Positions 46,478-58,245 of a stretch of DNA of 64,000 bases are shown here, piece after piece. Each line of letters starts with the position of its first letter. Positions within the stretch are counted from its first letter, which is position 1. Below the pieces are notes generated by a model that worked only from the letters and a program-made list of their open reading frames with translations, was not told the DNA's origin and did not search any database. The position numbers were made by a program, and so were the translations under genes. This stretch comes from Fragilariopsis cylindrus CCMP1102 (taxonomy: Eukaryota > Bacillariophyta > Bacillariophyceae > Bacillariales > Bacillariaceae), in NCBI GenBank assembly GCA_900095095.1, contig FMBT01000214.1, positions 1-64,000 of the forward strand, read 5' to 3'.

Positions 46478-47053
46478 GATTGATGCTTGTTTGTTGTATT
46501 GTCTATGGAAGGGATATCCAACATTTGGAAATTGTGAAATGTCGTGAGATAACGTTTGTTAGTATGAGATGTTTTGTTGTGATTTCCATTTTTTTATCGC
46601 GCTTATTCTACGTTAAGAGTTGTCCCGATAGTGACTAATTCAGTCACGAATAAAAACCTTCGTGAAAATCATTGTTCGATTTAAAATAGCGATTTGAGGA
46701 AGACTCCCGCCGAAACATGTGTGTTCTCTTGCTAACGACTCCGGCCGCTGCCGGCCCATCTCCCATTAATCTTCTATATGAATACTACTACAGAAAAATC
46801 AATACTAAATCAATAACTACTACGTCGACCCCTTATTTTTACTATCATCGTCGTAGTCCTTCCTTAACAAGATACAAGTGATTTTGATTTCATTATATTC
46901 ATTGAGATATTCTTTCAGGATACAAAGTAATTTTGATTCCATTATTTATCAAGATCGTCCATTTGTTGTTGTTGTTGTTGTTGCTGTTGCTGTTGTATTA
47001 TATCTGGGGTTTAGATTTTAATCTGTTTTCTGCTCGTTATTAAAATCCTTGTT
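46478..47053. other. Divergent promoter region of glycosylase and SNF2 genes
   Basis: About 575 bases between two outward-facing DNA-maintenance genes. A (GTT)n run lies at about 46963-46995. No ORF seen. Shared regulation of the two genes is possible. Confidence 0.45.
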
Positions 47054-48719
47054 ATGATGAGCTCGTACAACAGAACTAGCGACAGTACCGCCACCACTCG
47101 TAGTCGTAATAACGAGATGGTGGTAGCAAAAGAAGATGCCGACGACGACGAAAACGATAATAGTAAAAACATCAGCAAGGATATCTCGTTGTCGTCATCA
47201 TCGGTTGACGCGTCTGCGTCTACGTCTAATATGGAGAGGAAGGTAGAACCACAACAGGAAGAAGAGGAAGAACTGCCTCCATGCATGTCTCTGTATCCCA
47301 CAATAATGGGAACAAACACATATTCCACAACAGCACCAACATCAGGACTAACTCCATCTACGTCTACTTCTTCTTCTTCGATCCCTGGCGATGATAACGA
47401 CGATGAATGCTGCGAAGACATCGAACAACTGGAGGAGGAGGAAGGTGACAATACTGATCCAATTACTGTTCTGCTGCTGCTGCTGCCACCACCATCGAAA
47501 GAAAGTTGTCAAATGAAGAAGCTCGCTCACCGTCACCAAAGATGAGGACGATGAAAAACAATAAGGAATCTAACGAAGAAAGTAGTGGGGACGACGACGA
47601 TAACGAGAGTGATGACGACGATGACAAGACTGCGGCGATTTATGACGTGGATGATAGTGATAGTGATAGTGATGAGGGGGATGACAAGACCAGTATCGCT
47701 ACTAACGCTGCAACTGTTGCCGTTAACGCCAACGTCAATGACACCGACGATAATAAAGCAGCAAACGCAACGCCTACTTTTCCTTCGTCGTCGTCGTCGA
47801 CTGTGGTGGCTAATACGTGCAATACTAGCAGAAGCAGCAATACAGCAGCAGCAGCAGCAGTAGTCACACGCAATCGTAAACGTAAATCAGTAGTAGAAGA
47901 GGAAGAAGAATCTACTCCCGCCAATAGTAATACTAGCAAGCGCAGTAATAAAAGTAACAATAATAGACAATCTTCGGCATCGGATCCAATATTATTGCTA
48001 TCATCATCTTCTGAAGACGAAGAAGAAGATGCGGAGGAGGAAGAAGATGATGATGATGATGTCAACGAAGATGAAGATGATCCAGAGAAAGCAACCGTCG
48101 TAACACCCGAAGAGCAGCATCGAAAGCATGATCGTAATGATGATGACAGCAAGCACAAAACCGACGACGGCGTTGATGATGATGAGGACAAAGGCAAAGA
48201 AAGCAAAAACAACAACAATAGCAATAACAACAATAATAATAATCATAATAATAATAACAAAATCGATCATGACAATTCTTCAAGCTCCTCTGATTCAGAT
48301 TCTGATGATTTTCTACGAGATCATCATCGTCGTCGTCAAAGTCGAAGCAGAAAAAATTACTGGTTATCATCATCATCTCGTGATTCAAAGTTACTTCATT
48401 TAGAAAAAATGAATAACAGGAACAAAGAGAATGATAGTACTGATACTAATAATAGTATCAATAATGATGCTGATACAGCATTACAATTATTACTATGGGA
48501 TATTGGATTCAATTATGAAATTTATCCACATCAATTTGAAGCTATACGGTTTGTTGCTGGTTTTATATCAACATTTCCATTTCGTCATCCGAATAATAAT
48601 AATAATAATGATAATAATATTAATAAAAATAATAACAATAAGACGATGACGACGAATGAGAAGATAATGTTGAATTTAGACGGTAACGGGGAATCTATTC
48701 GATTGGATTCACTTCGTTT

Positions 48720-48750
<31 letters not shown>

Positions 48751-48820
48751 ATAGGTACCAATAATAACAGTAACAATAACTGTAGCAGTAACACCAACAC
48801 CAACACCAACACCAACACCC

Positions 48821-48851
<31 letters not shown>

Positions 48852-51800
48852 TAGCAAGAACACGAACACGAGCGGTAACGAATATGTTTTACCCACTCGA
48901 GGAATGTTGCTTGGTGACGAAATGGGCTTAGGTACGTGAAAATTGATTCGTTTATCTATTCGACTTCCGCTGTGATAGCTGTGGTCTTTTTTTCTCGCTT
49001 CTTTTGCATAAAGCAAGACCTCGTTCACTCAAATTTCGCTTCTTATTGTTATTTCAAATACATATATACTACACTTCGCTCCACTACTACATAAATACAA
49101 TAATGTACCAATTTCAGGAAAAACCATAGAGGCTCTAGCTGGAGCAGCGTTGCGTAATTCTATGCAACTGATGGCATCGCCATCGTCCGTTGCTCCTTCT
49201 GCTTCTTCAGCACAACAACGTCATCGTAATCGTCAGAAATTATTACCTACATTGATTATTTCACCTCAAGATGGTATCCAAAATCAATGGTACGAAACAT
49301 TGATTAAATCGGGTATAGAACCTGCACGGATTGAAGTAATTGGTGAAAGAAAGAATTCAAGTAAGAAAAGGACGACAACGACGTCGATGAGCTCGCGGGG
49401 ACAACAACTGCAGCGATTGAAACAAGAGCAAGAAGGAGGTTGCTTTATACTTTGTACTCGATACAAAGTTCAAAGTGAAATGAAAATGTTGTTTGATAAT
49501 TGTATCACAAACACCGGCGGCAAGGGCGTCGCCAACAACAACCATAGGAATAGTAATAATGGCCACAGTAACAAGAAGCAGCCGCCGCAGTGGCAGCAGA
49601 CGAGGATGAAAAAGAAATCGTCATCGTCTCTTCTATTTCCAAATGTACCACTCCAGCATATTGGTAAACTTCGTAATCAATACGTATCTGATAAGGGAAA
49701 AGGAAAGGAAAAAAATAATTTTATACGGGATAAAGAATCGAGTCAGGATTGCGTTGCAAGATTGATCGCCGGTATGAATTCTATTAAGGCGTATCAAACT
49801 GTGATAGTCGATGAGGCGCATTTTTGTAAGAATACCCTTGCGTATTGGGGTCTCGGACTCGCACTTCTAGGATCTACAAGCCATCGAACTGCACTCCTTA
49901 CAGGAACGCCTTACAACAACGGTCCCTCCGATATGGCAGCATTGATGATATATATTGATCCTAGGCACATAGCATCTAGTACTAAATGGTGGGAAAAAGC
50001 TACATCTGCTACTAGTAATAAGAAAATAGTCGAGGCTGTTAGTGATTGGCGAAATGCATTTATGATACGACGTACAAAAGACATCCTTGAGGACAAGCTT
50101 CCTCAACGAAACAGAACGATTCGTTCGGTCGAAGCGCATCCATCGGAACTTTGGATTTATATTAATTACGAAGCCAAATTCCTAAATGCTTTGAAAAGCT
50201 TCGATAGGATGAAAGATTCCAGCAATCGTAGAAGAAAGAATAAGGCATTTGAAGTGATGATGGCCGTTTTAAGCTGTTCGAGGATGTCATTGAGTAAGTA
50301 CCCTAGTGCAATGTATCTGATTAGACCGTAAAGCGTTGCTTACTGAACCATTTCGAAACTTACAACGATGCAGTTCATCCTATGTTACCACGTGGTCGGG
50401 AGTTGACGATCCAGTTCAGCCCTTCGCGCAGACATCTTTTGAAACGAGAAGAACGGCCTAAGGTTTGCGTTTACTGTGACTCCGATCCTTCTCGAAAGAA
50501 AGATAGCGACAGCCATAGTGACAGCCACAGTGGCAGTGACAGCGATAGTAACAGCCACAGTGGCAGTGACAGCGATAGTGACAGCGATAGTAGTCGCCGT
50601 GTGCGAACGGATATTATGAACTTACATGTTGATGGTCTAGACGATGAAGACGATTTGGAGGTAGCAAAAAGTAGTAATGAGGACAAGAAGAAGGGCCCAA
50701 TACTTCCTCTTGGTCCTGACATCTGCCAAGTTAGCGAAAGCGATTGCCGCCACTTTGCACACAAACGATGCCTCGCAATACACTACGAGGAGGGCGGTAC
50801 AGCATGTCCAAGATGTAACGGTTTGACAAGTCGTATCCACGACAATCTTCATGGTAACGAATACTGTAAGGAAATCTCGACGTCACTCAGCCAAAATGGA
50901 TTCACAGGATCCGCCAAGATCGAGGAAGCAATCAAATGGTTCAAGACGACTGTCCCAGATGATGATAAGGCGATCATCCTATCTTTCTTCAAGGGTAGTT
51001 TGGATCTAATTGAGGGCATCCTCGTGGAAGACCTTGGCATCGGATGTGCTCGATACGATGGCGACATTGACAAGGATTCAAGAGAAGCGGATCTGAAACG
51101 ATTCAAAACCGAAGATACTTGTCGAGTACTTCTAGCATCTGTGCAGTCCGGGGGAACAGGTTTAAATATCACAGAGGCGAATCACGTCCTTTTCTTGGAT
51201 CGTTGGTTCAATCCATGCGTACATGACCAAGCAGAGAGCAGAGTGCATCGTCTGGGCCAAAAGAAGGAGGTTAATATCGCTTACCTAGATATTGATCTAA
51301 CCATAGACGTTGTCATGAAGGAAATTAATGAAATTAAAGGAGGTAATGCGAATATCTTATTGGCCGATGGATCCTCCCTTGGGATAGCAGCCACCACGGT
51401 TGGATACAGAGATATTTGTAAGTACAGTAAGAGTTAAAGATTCTGTGTTCTCTTGCTTGCCGTTCTTGCTGTTATTGTTCTGCTCTCTGTTCTTGTTGCT
51501 TCTCGCATTTTTTTTCGGACTCGATATCCTTCTCTATTCGCAGTAAACAGTATTATATGTCCATCTCATATCGCGTATCTATACGTATATTTACTTTGCT
51601 CTGCTCTTCATCCAACAGCTGGTGTGATTGGTAAAAAAATGAAGGAAATTCGGCTCATGAGAGAGAAACTAATCACAAACAATACCAATGAGCCCAAGAA
51701 ATCCAAGACGAAGATAGAGAAGGAGGATGACATACCGAAGCGTGCTCCTGGTATAGGATCGTTCAAGAAGTCATCAAATGTAAAGAAAGAGAGCAAGGAT

Positions 51801-52097
51801 GGCATGCCGAAGCGTGTTCCTGGTGCAGGATCGTTCAAGAAGACATCAAATACAAAGAAAAAGAACAAGGGTGACATTCCAGGGATCACCACTGATGAAA
51901 TCATCGAACTATCATCTGACGAAGAGGGAGACAACAACGTTATAGACATTCAGAAGGCAAGACGTATTTCTCTGGATGGCATTACTATTGAACTATCCAG
52001 TGACGAAGAGGATGATAGCGATGATGCAGATCTTCAGAAGGCAAGACGCGTATCTCTGGTAGACCCTAGATCAGATCTAAGCATGAAGAAGGGATAA
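47054..52097 (+). CDS. SNF2-family DNA translocase with RING finger and C-terminal SUMO-interaction motifs (Rad5/Rad16/Uls1-like)
   Basis: Four exons: 47054-48931, 49118-50293, 50374-51417 and 51619-52097. All introns are GT-AG and phases agree. The N-terminal 500 residues are acidic low complexity. Motif I is split by intron 1 (GMLLGDEMGLG|KTIEALAG). Motif II is VDEAHFCKN and motif III LLTGTPYNN; the inter-lobe segment has IRRTKDIL. A RING-type finger follows (CVYCDSDPS ... CRHFAHKRCLAI ... CPRC, 50466-50816), interrupted by a Ser/Asp/His repeat. The helicase C lobe has IILSFFKGSLDLI, GTGLNITEANHVLFLDRWFN and ESRVHRLGQ. The last exon carries EIIELSSDEE and ITIELSSDEE, textbook SUMO-interaction motifs with acidic flanks. 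This set matches yeast Uls1-type SUMO-targeted translocases or Rad5/HLTF relatives: chromatin remodelling, replication-fork repair, ubiquitylation of SUMO conjugates. One apparent -1 frame change lies near 47470-47505, within or beside a CTG repeat. Confidence 0.88.
50505..50593 (+). repeat. In-frame Ser/Asp/His repeat inside the RING region
   Basis: Hexanucleotide-based repeats (AGCGACAGC / CACAGTGGCAGTGAC types) encode alternating SDSHSGSDSDS units inserted between the first Cys pair and the rest of the RING-type finger of the SNF2 protein. Confidence 0.85.
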
Positions 52098-52328
52098 AAA
52101 TATTCCTACATTTTTAGCATTTGTCAATCCTGGAATATAGAATTGAATACGAAATCTTGAACCCTATATTTTATACATAGAATTATAGAACCAAGCAAGC
52201 ACAATCACATACATATTATAGCAAACAAACAAAAGAGCAATACCAGTTATTTATCACCTCTAGTACTTCTAGCTACTGTGGTTAGATACAAAAATAGTAT
52301 ATGAATGATAGTAATTACTTGAATTATT

Positions 52329-55016
52329 TTAGACCTTTCTTCTTCTCTTCTTAGCTTCATGACCAATCTGCTTTTTCTTACCGTCCATACCACCATGACC
52401 ACGTTTCTCGGAAAGTCCACCTTTTCCTCGTCCTTTCGTTCGACAACGTCTACCTGACTTAGTCATCAAGAAATTCTTCTTACGCTCCTTCTCAGTATTG
52501 GTTGAACCACCAGCACGCATTTTTGTTTCAAATGCATCTCTACCAGATAAAATCTTCTGTAATTTTTCTGCCTTACTCTTACGTTTACGTTTTGCTTCTG
52601 CCATGATCATATCAGGATTGACAGCACCCTTGATTCGTACTTCATCCTCCGAATCGCCATCATCCGAATCGAAATCATCTTCACTAAGTTCATCAAATTC
52701 TTCACCGCGTGCAATAGCACGTTTCCTACGAGCAGCTTCTCGTGGATCACGACGTGCCCGTTCTTCACGTTCGACTAATTTCTTCATCTTCACAAAGTCT
52801 CCAGCAGAAAAGATTCGTGTCGATGAGATCTGGGCCTTTAACTTGTTTCGTTCATCTTGTGTCATTTTGGATAAATCCAGTAATTCTTCTTCATCCTCTT
52901 CAACACCACCACCACCATCTTCGTCGTTGTTATCACCGTCGGTTGCTGATGCAGCACCCTCCTTGGGATCTACAACAACCAGATCTGGTGCTTCTTCACC
53001 TTCTTCTTCTTCATCTGCCATACCAACCATATCGACTTCTACGCTGGCATTGTCTTCTTCTTCTTGTTGTTGTTCAAGTCGTTCCTGTTCTTTCATATAC
53101 GCAGCTCTCTTCCCTTCATATTCCAACAGTAAATCAGCACCTTCTACACCATGTGATACCTTCTGTTCACCAAAGCGCATCGGTTTAGTTTTTTGTTTAT
53201 GCAAAGCGGATCCTTTCAATCCACGATTCTTACCCTGCAATAATGTTGGATATTTTTCACGGATAAAATTCTGATATGATTTACCAGCAATCGACACGGA
53301 CCGATCACGATGATTCGAAAATGCTGCAATATCACGAACGAATGCTTCCACATCAAAGGTAGCAGAGGCGACATTCGTTTCCAGAGATTCTTTGGAATCT
53401 TCAATGGATAACACGGAGGGTACACGGGAACAAATAGCCCGGATCGCATTAATCCCTACCGCAATTTGTTCTTCCGAACAACGTTCTGTCACAAAATTAT
53501 GTGCAATTGTTTTTAATATACCATATACTTCATCGGGTGGAACATTCTCGTGACAGGCCTGCACGGAGTAGGCTAAGATTCCAGTCACGTCCCGTTGATG
53601 TCCACCCATATATTTTTGCAGGAATGGATATAAATTTAGTAACATTAATTCATGATTACCCACTAATCGTGTGACAAAATTCATCATCAATAATTTATTC
53701 GTATAGGGGATACTTGACTTTGGATTCTTGAGACGTTTTAAGACCGATTCTGCTAATCCAGATGGATCCCGTAACAATTCAATGGCTGGATATAATTTTT
53801 TCGCAATTTCCACACCATTATCATCCCGAACATCCATCCAATCATCGGTACCGACCCCCTCCCGTTTGCGTTGTTGCTTATTCCGGTTACCAATCTGTCG
53901 TTTGACATGATTAATTCTGGTCTTGGTTTTCCGTGAAAAGGAATGATAATTAATTTTTTGTGAGGCGTCCCATTGATGTTCTTCTTTTTCCGCGGAATCT
54001 AAGGCCATCTTATCTTCAATATTTAAAAAGAACCGCATCGCACGTGACGCCACCGTCGTATTCTTGGATTCGACTGCTGTTGCTAAGATCGCCACCGTCC
54101 GATCATCGGTCCATACTTGACGTCGGTATAATTCACAGACCATATCCGTGGCACGTTTTGCCGCAATATCCGTAGCATTTTCTTCACAGGATAAGGCCGA
54201 TGCTGTTTCATTGCCACGTTTTTCTTGTCCATGTGTGGCCACCACACGATGTAAGAACGATTGGATGGCACGATTTACTTTATCATCTCGTTTGCCTTTT
54301 TTATTAATATTACGTATATCATTGACCATATGTTTATATAAAATTTCACGTAAGGTCTTATCGGGAACCACCGCCATTAAACGAAAGAATAATTCCAACA
54401 AACGTAAGGGTTCTAATGCACCCTTATTCCGCATTAGAATTAATGCCGATACACATGTTTTACGTACATCCCGTGGAAGTTGTAATGCCGCGGATGGTAA
54501 CATCGTGGTCATGGTATGTAATTGCTTATTATTATGCATGTTTTTGTTCGTGTTCTTCTTGGTCTTGGGACCGTTCTTATTGTCTTTGAGTTCATCCTCG
54601 TCGTCATCTTCCTCATCAATATCAGGTTCTTCTCCCACTAATAAACCAATTAAAATGGCAGCAATACGATTCGATTCTTTTCCCTTGTAGGACGATGAGG
54701 CGGTGGCGGCAGCAAATTGAATCAATTCTTCTAATTTACCACCCGAGGAGGATGTTTTCGAGGTGGCCTTTCGTCCACCACCACTATTGGTCGTGGCACC
54801 GGTGGCGGGATCCACCACACCTTGTGGTGCAATGGTTAAGATACCACATTCCGATTTCAAGCGTTGGATTTGTGCTTCATAATCTTCACGATAGCCACTG
54901 GGATCACGTTTGACTAAATTTTGTAACTGGGCTAATTTTAATGTAATATCTACTTTGGTACCAGCACCGGTAGTAAGACCAGCACCACCACCATTACCAC
55001 ATCCGGATGTTCCCAT
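52329..55016 (-). CDS. SDA1: SDA1, 60S ribosome-biogenesis factor
   Basis: 895 residues, single exon, ATG 55016. The SDA1 core is clear: LPRDVRKTCVSALILMRNKG, LLELFFRLMAVVPDKTLREI, LYKHMVNDIRNINKKGKRDD and NRAIQSFLHRVV (about residues 178-270). Further on come NFVTRLVGNHELMLLNLYPF and YSVQACHENVPPDEVY. The C-terminus has ISSTRIFSAGDFVKMKKLV followed by highly basic, Gly/Arg/Lys-rich tracts (KGRGKGGLSEKRGHGG) typical of SDA1 and suited to nucleolar localisation. SDA1 is needed for pre-60S maturation and export and for actin and cell-cycle progression in yeast. Acidic inserts (EEEEGEEAPD, DEDGGGGVEEDEEE) make it longer than yeast Sda1 (about 767). Strong family match, no frame problems. Confidence 0.93.
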   Translation of the reverse strand: MGTSGCGNGGGAGLTTGAGTKVDITLKLAQLQNLVKRDPSGYREDYEAQIQRLKSECGILTIAPQGVVDPATGATTNSGGGRKATSKTSSSGGKLEELIQFAAATASSSYKGKESNRIAAILIGLLVGEEPDIDEEDDDEDELKDNKNGPKTKKNTNKNMHNNKQLHTMTTMLPSAALQLPRDVRKTCVSALILMRNKGALEPLRLLELFFRLMAVVPDKTLREILYKHMVNDIRNINKKGKRDDKVNRAIQSFLHRVVATHGQEKRGNETASALSCEENATDIAAKRATDMVCELYRRQVWTDDRTVAILATAVESKNTTVASRAMRFFLNIEDKMALDSAEKEEHQWDASQKINYHSFSRKTKTRINHVKRQIGNRNKQQRKREGVGTDDWMDVRDDNGVEIAKKLYPAIELLRDPSGLAESVLKRLKNPKSSIPYTNKLLMMNFVTRLVGNHELMLLNLYPFLQKYMGGHQRDVTGILAYSVQACHENVPPDEVYGILKTIAHNFVTERCSEEQIAVGINAIRAICSRVPSVLSIEDSKESLETNVASATFDVEAFVRDIAAFSNHRDRSVSIAGKSYQNFIREKYPTLLQGKNRGLKGSALHKQKTKPMRFGEQKVSHGVEGADLLLEYEGKRAAYMKEQERLEQQQEEEDNASVEVDMVGMADEEEEGEEAPDLVVVDPKEGAASATDGDNNDEDGGGGVEEDEEELLDLSKMTQDERNKLKAQISSTRIFSAGDFVKMKKLVEREERARRDPREAARRKRAIARGEEFDELSEDDFDSDDGDSEDEVRIKGAVNPDMIMAEAKRKRKSKAEKLQKILSGRDAFETKMRAGGSTNTEKERKKNFLMTKSGRRCRTKGRGKGGLSEKRGHGGMDGKKKQIGHEAKKRRRKV

Positions 55017-55524
55017 GATTTAATTAATATATTAATTAATTAATTATATTGATATGCTGTTGTTGTCTATGTATAGTAACAAACAAAATAAAGTTAAAGT
55101 ATTCTTTACAAATTCTTATCATGATCAACAAGCCAACGACAACCAACAACGTTAAAAGATGCAGCCACTACGGTACCGTAACTCTAGCTACTAGTATCTC
55201 AAGAGGAGGATTGTCCAAAAGTCGAATTTGAAAGAAGAAGAAAAAACGAGACGATTGGTGGCGAGAATGAACGGACGACTACCAGTCCTAATACTAGCAG
55301 GGCCCTACTGTACTACAGGTAGGAATTATATATTTATTTGTAGTCACGAGTTTCTGAGTCATGGCGCGAAATCATTGTTTTTAAATATTTTAATAAAGAA
55401 AAATGAGAATTTGTACATATTATTATGATATTTAGTACATGCATCGTCATCAACTCATATCATATCCACCAAGTTCTCATCTTTGTGAATGGAGTGTAGT
55501 ACAGGCTAGCTATCATCAAGACAG
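55017..55524. other. Divergent promoter region, no gene seen
   Basis: About 500 AT-rich bases between SDA1 and the 2H-phosphoesterase gene. It includes a TTAATTAATTAATTA stretch directly 5' of SDA1. No supported ORF. Confidence 0.5.
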
Positions 55525-57267
55525 ATGTTGAGAAATCTTCCTCTACTTGTGTTGCTGGCTACTACGTCAACGACTTGCTTTCATAGTGATAGGTGGTATT
55601 ATCGGCAGCAACGCCGCCAACAACAAACTGATCATTATTGCATGACAACATATCGTAGATTTCTCAAAGCAGAGAAAATAATAATACTACGACCATTCAT
55701 TACAAAAAGTAACGTTGGAAGTGTTCGTCATCATCATCGGTGTAATTCATTTCCCATGATGAAATCTTCGTCTGAGAATTTAGAGGAATCACCAGTTGAG
55801 CAACAGTATCATCAACAACAACAACAACAACAACAACAGCAACAGCAACAGCAACAAGTTAGAAAAGTATCATCATCATCATTATCATCATTACAAGCAA
55901 AAGATCATACTGTCACCGTATGTATAGTACCACCTCCAGCAGAAGATAATCTTCGCGTATGGAAGGCGTTGTCCGAAATGAGATTGACATTAAAAGACCC
56001 AGGATATTATAGATGGCCACCACATGTGAATCTGATGTATCCATTTCTGAAGCTACCACCACCACCGGACACGGTGGTAGTTGATGGTGGTGGTGGAAAT
56101 AATAATAGAAATAATAGTAGTACTATTTGTAGTAGTACTCAATCTGATGATGACGATGATAATAACGATGACAGATGATGATTACAGGAGGAGGAGGAGT
56201 ATATCGAGTATCGTGAACAATTGGAAACTGCCACTTGTAAGGTCGCTCCATTTTCTATACGATTAAATAAACTTGGAACGTTTGGTGGTAAACGAAGGGG
56301 TGTTTTGTGGCTGCATCCGGATGATAACAACAACGACGACCGCTCCAGCACCAGCCCAGCACCAGCTCCAGCCAGCATAAGCGATGGGCTATCACAGCAA
56401 CAAATAAAATGCGATCACGACCACAACAAAGAGCTACTCGAAGAGGAGCAACAACCACCGTTATCGTCATCGTCATCGTCACCACCAAGTCCACTAATAC
56501 AATTACAAATATTGTTAGAAGAGGCGTTTCCGATGTGTAAAGACCAGTCACAAAAAGGAGAAGGGGCTTCTTCTTTTACGCCACATATGACTCTGTCTCA
56601 TTTTCCATGCCTTGATGAGGCATTACAGGCCAAAGAAAGCATGGAAACAACGGAATCGCTATTTAATATCAGTGGTGCGTCGGAAAAACACAGCAGCAGC
56701 AGCAGCAGCAGCAGCAGTCCAATAAATAACATTGAAAACAACGATGACGACTGTTTGGAATTTATCCTGGATCGAATCTATCTCCTTCAACGAAAGGGAG
56801 ATGAAGGTCAATTTCTCCGTGTGGCAGAAATTGCATTGGGAGGAGATACCACTACTTGTGATGATACTACTTCGAATATTATACCAGGAGGTAGCAGCGA
56901 AGACTCGAGGAGGCCAAGAACGACAGCATTTGTCGTGGCAGCGAAAACCAAGATATTTGATCCTCCTCAAGCATTTCCCGATATGCCCAATCATGAAGAA
57001 GAGTGGGTCTACAAGGAACGGATGCTGATGAAGTCACGACGAAGGAAGAATAATAACGGAACACGTGGAGGAAGACAACAACAACACCAACGACGACGTC
57101 AGGAATACAAGGTCCTCGAATTTCAGACACACCGGAACTTATCGCTGAAAAAAGAGCACAACGTAAAGCCAAGAGGGAGCATTTGCTGCTACAAGAACAA
57201 AATGAGAAGGAACAATTTGGAAGTTGATTGGCAAGTTTGCCGTAGGATTGAAAAAATGACCGTGTAA
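55525..57267 (+). CDS. 2H phosphoesterase (LigT/2',5' RNA ligase superfamily), frame interrupted once
   Basis: ATG 55525 opens a signal-peptide-like leader (MLRNLPLLVLLATTSTTCFH), then a Gln run, then the first 2H half: HTVTVCIVPPPAEDNLRVW and YYRWPPHVNLMYPF, the latter carrying the first catalytic H-x-(T/S)-like motif (HVN). The second half at 56221-57267 has REQLETATCKVAPFSI, the motif FTPHMTLSHF (HMT) and LEFILDRIYLLQRKGD. The two halves are in the same frame but separated by TGA TGA at 56176-56181 within a GAT/GAG-repeat stretch; two compensating indels would also explain it. 2H enzymes cleave or join 2',3'-cyclic or 2'-5' RNA phosphates or hydrolyse ADP-ribose cyclic phosphate. The first motif is HxN instead of HxT, which may lower activity. 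The C-terminal basic Gln/Arg-rich tail is unexplained. Confidence 0.65.
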
Positions 57268-58245
57268 CTTTACCTTCCTAATTGCTTCATCGTCATCAAG
57301 TCAGTTATAATATGTCGATACCAATTCTTCACATTACAATTCTGTGTGCACTGCATGTTACTCGTGCAGACATTCTACCGATTTATTCATTCTCTGCTGT
57401 GATTTGGTACCATTTGTTGTCTCGGATAAAGATTCTCCCCACAGTAACATCTGGGGCAACAGCAGTTGGTACAGTACTCATCAGGTATAGTATCTTCTTT
57501 CCCCTTCTTCCTTTCCAAATAGAGTCAATTTTTGACAAACCTTTACTTGACGAGATGAATACATTATTGGTCTTTGAAGACTGGTATAAAATTGGAGTAG
57601 GAGCCATACACAGGTTGTCATAATTAAGAAGATTTGTGGGATACATTTTCAGTAATCTTGTGACTGAAATAGAGTTTATATTAATGGCTACTGGACTGCT
57701 CATAACCTATGAAGAGATTATTACTACACACTATTAGTAAATTAGTAGTAAGTCGAGTTTAAGTTGTACACTATGTTAAATTATAAGTTCTTCTAAATAT
57801 AAGTGATGTGATGCACAGGTCATCAATTGACATAATGAGCGCGCACGATTAGAATTCCTTTGACAATGTTGTACTAGGTTCCATTAGTATGCTGTGAACT
57901 TAGGAATTTGTTTTGCTCTCCGTCCTTTCCAGCAATAGTTGCTTCGTTGTTTTTTTAAGATGGTAGTTTTTGCTTCTATAATGGCGACTGAATTTCGTCG
58001 CAAGAAGAAGCGTCATGTCCAGAATCTACATTCATCTATGAAAAATTGGGGTGGAGCATCTGAATCCAATTCCACAAGCCAACAGTCAGTCCCCTTCAAT
58101 TGATACTTTTACATCGTCCAAATTTATTTACTTCTAAAACTAAGCAACTTTCCAATTATTGCATCATAGTGATGACCATGAAATATCTTCTGGTCAGAAT
58201 GTACTATTTATACCGAAGTTTTCGTGATATGATCTAGTAGTCCTC
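57268..58245. other. Intergenic region, no convincing gene
   Basis: About 1 kb between convergent genes. Overlapping ORFs on both strands (57282-57623 plus, 57383-57703 minus) have no recognisable domain. A 47-codon ORF at 57960-58103 (plus, MATEFRRKKKRHVQNLHSSM inside it) is basic and starts with ATG but is too short to call. Confidence 0.4.

Noticed and set aside
47640-48270. Minus-strand ORFs rich in Ser, Leu or Ile/Val/Phe opposite the SNF2 N-terminus
   Set aside because: Mirror translations of the Asp/Asn/Ser triplet repeats of the real gene on the plus strand.
57960-58103. 47-codon basic ORF with ATG
   Set aside because: Too short and without similarity to support; kept only as a remark in the intergenic entry.
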